Part shown: in pieces, positions 6,462-10,899 of the stretch
Numbering within the stretch: position 1 is the stretch's first letter
How the letters are laid out: every line of letters begins with the position of its first letter
Origin: Nitrospiraceae bacterium
GTDB lineage: Bacteria > Nitrospirota > Nitrospiria > Nitrospirales > UBA8639
Length of the DNA: 10,899 nt
Direction of reading: 5' to 3'
Assembly (NCBI GenBank): GCA_003523945.1
Contig: DOFS01000166.1
Coordinates: forward strand, 1-10,899
Translations under genes and position numbers: made by a program
Notes under the pieces: model-generated
Told to the model about the DNA's origin: nothing
The model's database searches: none
What the model saw: the letters and a program-made list of their open reading frames with translations, nothing else

Positions 6462-7110
6462 TTCCAAACGCCAAGTTCAAGCCATAGGACATTGAAAAGA
6501 ATGGAAATAGCATATGGAGAAATAAATTCGTTCCCGTGGGACTCAACTTGATGAATATTGTATAGCAAGACCTGACCAAGTCAATGAGACAAGCCAAAGG
6601 AATCTCGGGCTAAACTCTTAACAACAGACTTGACTACTACTCTGCCCTCTGCTCTCACGTTTCACTTTTGCCTGCCCATAAAACCGCCGCTGACGCCATG
6701 TTTCAGAAGTTCCTATTCCCAATACGTTGTAGCTCATCGTGTGTATCTAAATAGATATCTCAAGTATCCATTCGTATACAACTATTCCATTAGTTTTGCA
6801 GAATATTTTATTTAACCAAATTGCCTCGGCAAAAATATCATTGACATTTTAAATGATATTTGGGGATCGTTCACAGCCAATTGGGTGCGGGCACAAAAAC
6901 TGCTTTACCATTTATGTATGGGGGCATTAGGTCAGAAGGTTCAGTCAGTGGGCAGTTGAACCGAGACCAACTCGCTCAAGCGCAGACTCTGTTCGGCGGG
7001 CCGCGTAAACAGTCGTTTGAAAAGTCAGTGGATATCTTTGAGGAATAGGTATGGCTTCAACACGAGAAACAGCAACGCACAGTGAAGGCGAGGAGAGGTT
7101 GTCTGTTCCT
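6462..7110 (+). other. gene-poor AT-rich stretch with a perfect inverted repeat
   Basis: I recognise no gene in this stretch. Short open frames at 6630-6815 and 6860-7048 show no family motif and no ribosome-binding site. The clear signal is AAATATCATT (6833-6842) with AATGATATTT (6852-6861), a perfect 10-bp inverted repeat around 9 nt. It is preceded by the short palindrome TTGCC-TC-GGCAA (6821-6832). An operator or hairpin is possible, but no adjacent gene is convincing. Confidence 0.4.
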
Positions 7111-7113
7111 TAA

Positions 7114-7203
7114 ATCTTCTTCCCGCAACAGCGGGTGCAGTACACCGACTTCCCCCGAAAGGAAATTCTGGTTCGTGACGGCAAGGGGGAAAAAGATCGA
7201 ATC
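7114..7203 (+). pseudogene. Tyrosine recombinase (integron/phage integrase-like) fragment
   Basis: The frame at 7114-7203 encodes RVQYTDFPRKEILVRDGKG followed by EKDR. This resembles the strand region after the first catalytic Arg in tyrosine recombinases (pattern LRVxDxDF.R.EILVRDGKGEKDR), especially integron integrases. A stop (TAA at 7111) lies just upstream. The sequence after EKDR (IIDVVIFSKK and on to the stop at 7330-7332) does not resemble an integrase, and none of the catalytic R, H or Y residues is visible. Only about 25-30 residues remain, so this is a remnant or a chance-preserved piece. A GTG at 7135 could open a 65-residue frame, but it lacks an SD. Confidence 0.55.
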
Positions 7204-7370
7204 ATCGATGTGGTTATTTTTTCAAAAAAAATAGATGGCGTGTTAGACGGACAGCAATGGGCAGATACGGCTTTTAGGCGGATCCGCTCAAACATTGTTG
7301 GGCTTTACGAATCATCATTGCTATTTCAATAAAGCGAGGTGAGTTTTTATGCCTTCAGTAACAGCAACCG

Positions 7371-7378
7371 AAGGAGGT
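7371..7378 (+). promoter_or_regulatory. strong Shine-Dalgarno AAGGAGGT
   Basis: A full-consensus SD lies 5 bp before the ATG at 7384. It decides the start over the in-frame GTG at 7339, and the shorter N-terminus also begins close to the signal peptide. Confidence 0.8.
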
Positions 7379-7383
7379 CATCA

Positions 7384-8727
7384 ATGTTACAGCAAACCAT
7401 GAGAAGTGTTAGCGTTACTATGTTGCTGTGGGGCATTGCCAGCATGTCGTTGGCAGATGGCCCTGGACTGACCACTGCAATGCAATCTAACGGCAGCGGT
7501 GGTTTCAATCTGACACTGGTCAGTCCCTGGAGCAACTATGGCCTGCCTAATGGGATATGGCTCAATGCAGATCTTAATGGTGATGGCAGAGTGGACATTT
7601 TACATGCCGTTGCCAACACCGACTACGTCCACACCTGGATTTCCAATGGCAACGGTACGTTTACATTTGGCACGTTCCGGCCATGGAAGGGCTATGGCAT
7701 CCCCAACGGCATCTGGCTGACCGCCGACATCAACGGCGACGGCAAGACCGACATCGTGCACGCGGTGCAAAATGCCGACTATGTCCACACCTGGACCTCT
7801 AACGGCAACGGCACGTTTAATGTCGGTACCTTCCGGCCATGGAAGGGCTATGGTATTCCCAACGGCATCTGGCTGACCGCCGACATCAACGGCGACGGCA
7901 AGACCGACATCGTGCACGCGGTGCAAAATGCCGACTATGTCCACACTTGGACCTCTAACGGCAACGGTACGTTTAATGTCGGTACCTTCCGGCCATGGAA
8001 GGGCTATGGCATTCCCAACGGTAAATGGCTTACGGCCGACCTGAATGGAGATGGCAAGACCGACATCGTGCACGTGGTGCAAAATGCCGATTATATGCAC
8101 ACCTGGATGTCGAACGGAAACGGCACGTTTAATGTCGGCACATTCCGTCCCTGGGTCGGTTACCGGATCAGCAATGGCGTCTGGCTGAGCGAGGATTTCA
8201 GTAATGATAATCGGACCGATCTGGTCCACGTATATCAGATTACGCCAGGACGCCCTCTGGAAGTGAGTCGTTTTAATACTAGCACACTTACTAATGCTGA
8301 CGCTGACCGTATCCTCGATGACGCGACGCGCGTGGTATGGCGCAATGACGGTCCCGGCGATATTTCCTGTGCGGCACGGCTGTATCGCAATGGCAACGTC
8401 ACAGTGTTTAACAATGGCAACGGTACAATAAACAGTCAGGCCGACTTCAATACCATCAATGGCCTGGCCGGACGGGTTAAGGTGGTGAACCAGATCAACT
8501 GGTGCAGCGGTCTGATCCCCAACGTGATCGGTTGCGCTCCGGTGCCGGGTAACTCGCAGATCGTGGTGCGCTTTACCGCCAACCAGGAAGGCATTCTGTG
8601 GGCGCATGAATATGGCCACACTCGCGGCCTGAACCATGTCACTGGTACAACGTCGATTATGAACGGAACCATCGACGCGACGCGCACGATGCTGACCCAA
8701 AACGAATGCAACTCGTTAGACAACTGA
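7384..8727 (+). CDS. Exported metzincin-type metalloprotease with VCBS/FG-GAP-like repeats
   Basis: The protein has 447 residues. Residues 1-25 form a Sec signal peptide (Arg near the start, hydrophobic VTMLLWGIASMS, likely cut after SLA). From residue 46 there are five 52-residue repeats, each with PWKGYGIPNGIWLTAD, then the Ca-binding-type loop DxNGDGKTDI and a TWxSNGNGTF strand, as in VCBS/FG-GAP propellers. The fifth is degenerate (SNDNRTDLVH). The C-terminal domain contains HEYGHTRGLNH (H408, E409, H412, H418), the extended metzincin zinc motif, followed by SIMNG with M426 as the probable Met-turn. Several Cys residues suggest disulfides in an exported protein. It likely acts outside the cytoplasm as an endopeptidase; the substrate is unknown. 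The HEAT-like gene starts 29 bp downstream (43 bp if its later ATG is used), so they probably form an operon. Confidence 0.85.
   Translation: MLQQTMRSVSVTMLLWGIASMSLADGPGLTTAMQSNGSGGFNLTLVSPWSNYGLPNGIWLNADLNGDGRVDILHAVANTDYVHTWISNGNGTFTFGTFRPWKGYGIPNGIWLTADINGDGKTDIVHAVQNADYVHTWTSNGNGTFNVGTFRPWKGYGIPNGIWLTADINGDGKTDIVHAVQNADYVHTWTSNGNGTFNVGTFRPWKGYGIPNGKWLTADLNGDGKTDIVHVVQNADYMHTWMSNGNGTFNVGTFRPWVGYRISNGVWLSEDFSNDNRTDLVHVYQITPGRPLEVSRFNTSTLTNADADRILDDATRVVWRNDGPGDISCAARLYRNGNVTVFNNGNGTINSQADFNTINGLAGRVKVVNQINWCSGLIPNVIGCAPVPGNSQIVVRFTANQEGILWAHEYGHTRGLNHVTGTTSIMNGTIDATRTMLTQNECNSLDN
7519..8298 (+). repeat. Five 156-bp tandem repeats in the metzincin gene
   Basis: Units begin at 7519, 7675, 7831, 7987 and 8143. 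Units 2 and 3 differ at only about 4 of 156 bases by eye, all silent. Unit 4 is close and units 1 and 5 are more diverged. This centre-out gradient is typical of tandem expansion or gene conversion. Copy number could vary between strains. Confidence 0.9.
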
Positions 8728-8756
8728 TTCCACGCATATATACCTAAGGTCAAGGA

Positions 8757-9704
8757 ATGGAGACTAATATCATGTGCAGATTAGCCAACCAGTTTTATCG
8801 ATTTTTCATGCTGGCGGCCGTAACTCTGCTGCTGCCGGTAGTACCATCCGCCCTGGCGGCTACAACCCCCGAACAGGTCCAGGATTTTGTGCACCAGGTA
8901 TATATCGAAGGTGTACCGTATACAGAGGCGTCGCAACTGTCGGCGGACGTCGCTCTGCCCGTCCTCGAGGAAATACTCAACAATCCGCGTGAAGAGGATT
9001 ATTGGGCCAATGTTGTGGTAACCATCGGCATGATCGGCAGCGACCAAGGTGCCAAGGTGCTCACTGATTTCATCACACGCAAGGAAGCCCAGGGCAAACT
9101 CACCCGCGCGCAAACGGTGGCGAAAACCAGTGCCGTGATGTCGCTGGGCTACATTGTCAACAAAACGGGAAACCGCACGGCGCTGGATTTCCTGATGAAA
9201 AGCACGGATCCGCAAACATGGAATAAGCGCAAACTTGCCTGGACCGGCGAATTCCACACCAACGAGACCGAGCGTGACAAGCAGCTGGCCAGTATAGCTG
9301 TGTTGGGACTGGGTGTATCGGGCAATTCCGTGGCAGCGAAATTCCTCGAATCGCTCAAAGCCCAGCCGACCACACCACATCTACGTGCACTTAAAATGGC
9401 CATTCCCGAGATCGAACACATTGCTGAAGAAGCCCTCAAGACTAATCGCGCCATTTCGACGGGTGGCATACATAACTACTACAAAAAAATTCAACCGAAA
9501 CATGCACCGAACGAAGGCCGGTTGGATGTCAAACCTCGCGCCGAACACGAAATGGTGAAGCCGCCTTTTGCAGGCGAGCTGATCAAGAAGGCTGAGCCCG
9601 GTGAAGTACTGCGTCAACCGCAACTAGGGGAAGTTGTCTCGCCAGCAAGAACAGGCGAGATACTCAAACCAACGGAAAAAGGGGAACAAATCAATGTTCA
9701 ATAG
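8757..9704 (+). CDS. Exported HEAT-like repeat protein with GE-rich 9-residue periodic tail
   Basis: The protein has 315 residues from ATG 8757, or 310 from ATG 8772. The latter has GGAG at 8759-8762 well placed and gives a compact signal peptide (RFFMLAAVTLLLPVVPSALA, likely cut after ALA), so 8772 is quite possible. The mature part is helical with HEAT/ARM-like pairs: LPVLEEILNN with WANVVVTIGMIGSDQGAKVL, then SAVMSLGYIVNKTGNRTALDFL, then LASIAVLGLGVSGNSVAAKFL. The last 50 residues are low-complexity with a 9-residue period: GELIKKAEP, GEVLRQPQL, GEVVSPART, GEILKPTEK, then GEQINVQ at the end. It lies 29 bp after the metzincin gene and is probably co-transcribed. A scaffold, inhibitor or chaperone for the protease is conceivable but unproven. 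Confidence 0.75.
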   Translation: METNIMCRLANQFYRFFMLAAVTLLLPVVPSALAATTPEQVQDFVHQVYIEGVPYTEASQLSADVALPVLEEILNNPREEDYWANVVVTIGMIGSDQGAKVLTDFITRKEAQGKLTRAQTVAKTSAVMSLGYIVNKTGNRTALDFLMKSTDPQTWNKRKLAWTGEFHTNETERDKQLASIAVLGLGVSGNSVAAKFLESLKAQPTTPHLRALKMAIPEIEHIAEEALKTNRAISTGGIHNYYKKIQPKHAPNEGRLDVKPRAEHEMVKPPFAGELIKKAEPGEVLRQPQLGEVVSPARTGEILKPTEKGEQINVQ

Positions 9705-9720
9705 ATGCATTTGAAAGCCC

Positions 9721-9777
9721 GCCCAACAAAGCGCTCCAGCCGACGTCAGGCCGCGATGCGGAGGGCTAGCGTTCAGC
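9721..9777 (+). other. attC-like sequence just after the HEAT-like gene
   Basis: GCCCAAC (9721-9727) fits the RYYYAAC left core of integron attC sites. It is followed by AAAGCGCTCCAGCCGACG, which resembles attC left halves. CCGC-GAT-GCGG (9751-9761) gives a terminal hairpin, AGCC (9738-9741) can pair with GGCT (9764-9767), and the right end GTTCAGC (9771-9777) is a poor GTTRRRY core. The spacing of 57 bp suits a short attC, and the site starts 16 bp after a stop codon, as in cassettes. The internal pairing is asymmetric, so the match is tentative. Confidence 0.25.
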
Positions 9778-9966
9778 CGACCGCACGCGGCGGATGGGAT
9801 GCAACCGAGAATGAAGGGGGCCGTGCCTGCTCAACGTGGAATGGAGGGAAATGGGTTAGCGGTCGGCTAAACCGAATTCGCGTCTGGCCGTACGTTCCAG
9901 GCGCCTGCGGCAGCCGAACACGCGGCTCCAATCGACTGTCCTCCGGCCCGCTACTCAGCCGCGGAC
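9771..9966 (+). repeat. Dispersed structured repeat, family 1, copy 2
   Basis: This 196-bp element is homologous to 3964-4157. Stems: GTT-C-AGCCGACCGC (9771-9784) pairs with GCGGTCGGCT-A-AAC (9859-9872), a perfect 10-bp arm plus 3 bp across one mismatch. TCGGCT (9863-9868) alternatively pairs with AGCCGA (9912-9917), and CGCGGCT (9921-9927) pairs with AGCCGCG (9957-9963). An open frame spans the element (9705-10253) but has no SD or family match, so I treat the region as non-coding. Confidence 0.65.
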
Positions 9967-10140
9967 CCTGTTATCCGTTGTTGTTTGAAGTCCTTATTGA
10001 TCTATTTCCGGAAATATACGAGAAAAATCCTGGAGTGTCGCCCAGTTGCTGTGCTTGTGGTAATTGTTACAACATCCTCCGAATATTACACCCTCTATGG
10101 AAGGGTATAAAGCCACATTGCAAGGTTTGTCTCTTCTGTT
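9967..10140 (+). other. non-coding spacer between the two structured repeats
   Basis: No gene or strong signal is seen. There is a small hairpin, ACCCT-CTATGGA-AGGGT, around 10090-10106. A cysteine-rich reading (CCACGNC, CKVCLFC) occurs in frame 3 but sits in a frame that also spans both repeats, so it is probably chance. Confidence 0.4.
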
Positions 10141-10321
10141 TCGACGCCTGCCGTCCAGTCCCTGGGTCCGACGCTCTTAGGAACCGGCGGATTTTGTTTG
10201 AGCGCAGTGAGTTGGTCCGCCCTCTTCAGTCTGGTGTCCCTCTGCTCTCATGAGGCCAGACGGGGCGTCAATGGTTTTGGGCCTTTTGCCGGAACAAAAT
10301 GGCCTCGCCTGCCGGGGCGAG
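10141..10321 (+). repeat. Dispersed structured repeat, family 2, copy B
   Basis: This is the same architecture as 6274-6461 with different stem sequences. GACGCC (10143-10148) pairs with GGCGTC (10264-10269), and CCGTC (10151-10155) with GACGG (10259-10263). The core 10188-10223 (CGGATTTTGT...GGTCCGCCCT) matches copy A at 27 of 36 positions counted by eye. GGCCTTTTG (10280-10288) pairs with CAAAATGGCC (10295-10304) with one bulge. CTCGCC (10304-10309) pairs with GGCGAG (10316-10321). It lies downstream of the convergent M48 gene. Confidence 0.65.
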
Positions 10322-10413
10322 ACCCAGCAACACAGAACATCACATGGGCACGAGAGTGGGGGAAACACGTGCGATGCCTTCACTTACTAGCAAATCATCA
10401 AACCTCCCAAGCA

Positions 10414-10899
10414 TTATCCCGCTTTCACATATCGCTGAAAGCGATCGGTGAGAAACGGCAGGTTTTTGATGTCGGAATAATCTTTTAAGAGCGTATCGAT
10501 TTTGGAGACACGTTCGGTTGTTGAAGGATGCGTGGTAAAAAACTTGGACTCCACGTGCCCTTCTTTTTTGGCCAAGGTCTGCAGATAATCTTCCAGTCCT
10601 TGCGGGTTATATCCTGCCCGATAGGCATACTCTACGCCCACCACATCGGCTTCAAATTCTTTGTCTTTATCCAGACCTTTCGTGAACAACAGGTCGGTCA
10701 TTTCGTCGATCACACTGGAGAACATGGCCGGATCCTGTTTCATGGCGGTGAGGGTCAGTTCCGAGACGCTGCCCATCAGGGCTCCCCGGCGAATGGCGTC
10801 CAGCATGTGTTTTTGGGTGACATGCGCAATCTCATGCGCCAACACGCCGGCTAACTCGGCTTCATTTTTTAACGTCTTCAGAAGTCCCACGGTGATGAA
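10414..10899 (-). CDS. M48-family metalloprotease, N-terminus outside window
   Basis: The last 161 residues of an M48 (BepA/YfgC- or LoiP-like) peptidase are visible; the frame is open to the window edge, so the gene starts beyond it. Near the visible N-terminus FITVGLLKTLKNEAELAGVLAHEIAHVTQKH gives the zinc motif HEIAH (residues 22-26 of the visible part). EFEAD, about 55 residues later, holds the expected third zinc ligand. A GYNPQGLEDYLQTL helix and FFTTHPSTTERVSKI, the conserved HPxTxxR element, follow. In Gram-negatives these act in the periplasm in outer-membrane protein quality control. It is transcribed towards the two-gene unit at 7384-9704. It looks intact and ordinary. Confidence 0.9.
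   Translation of the reverse strand, partial: FITVGLLKTLKNEAELAGVLAHEIAHVTQKHMLDAIRRGALMGSVSELTLTAMKQDPAMFSSVIDEMTDLLFTKGLDKDKEFEADVVGVEYAYRAGYNPQGLEDYLQTLAKKEGHVESKFFTTHPSTTERVSKIDTLLKDYSDIKNLPFLTDRFQRYVKAG

Noticed and set aside
6860..7048. Small 62-codon frame as a gene
   Set aside because: It starts inside the inverted repeat, lacks an SD and resembles no family I know.
7600..8700. Long minus-strand frame of 366 codons opposite the metzincin gene
   Set aside because: It mirrors the 156-bp repeats in the antisense direction. The plus strand has signal peptide, SD and catalytic motif.
9771..9966. Whole family 1 element as an integron attC site
   Set aside because: At about 195 bp it exceeds usual attC length. 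Its outer arms read GTT...AAC rather than RYYYAAC...GTTRRRY, and copy 1 lacks matching cores.
9705..10253. Open frame of 182 codons directly after the HEAT-like gene, with Cys-rich motifs
   Set aside because: There is no ribosome-binding site, it spans two dispersed repeat elements, its composition is unlike a folded protein, and it has no recognisable domain.

Overview
This window looks like an accessory region of an environmental Gram-negative bacterium with mid-range GC content. Sec-type signal peptides, a BepA-like M48 protease and the general gene style fit this. A Nitrospira-like host is possible, but that is an impression from gene style and not something the sequence proves.

Layout. 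(1) Positions 1-2039 hold the 3' part of a large BTAD/SARP-type transcriptional regulator. (2) A 216-bp gap carries a stem-loop and two perfect 7-bp direct repeats at an 11-bp pitch, the geometry of SARP operators. It precedes a 535-residue protein (2256-3863) with three lectin-propeller-like repeats and a C-terminal HELVH...E putative zinc-protease domain. (3) Positions 3864-6470 are a decay zone. It holds a toxin-antitoxin module with a frameshifted ParE/RelE-type toxin, a twice-frameshifted Mrr-type nuclease gene, and many hairpins and dispersed structured repeats. (4) Positions 6470-7340 are AT-richer and essentially gene-free, with a short tyrosine-recombinase remnant. (5) Positions 7384-9704 are a compact two-gene unit: an exported metzincin-type protease with five 52-residue FG-GAP/VCBS-like repeats, and an exported HEAT-like protein with a 9-residue periodic tail. 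(6) Positions 9705-10410 are non-coding and carry second copies of both dispersed repeat families. (7) The right edge has the 3' part of an M48 metalloprotease on the minus strand.

The most interesting biology is two unrelated putative zinc proteases, each attached to tandem repeats of 52 residues (156 bp) that are nearly or fully identical at DNA level, which suggests recent duplication or gene conversion. The first lies directly downstream of a SARP-type regulator gene and a SARP-operator-like site, so it may be that regulator's target. The second is probably co-expressed with the HEAT-like partner. Two diverged families of structured repeats (about 195 bp and about 185 bp) occur in the gene-free stretches. 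Their pairing arms are kept while their bases change, which points to selection on secondary structure.
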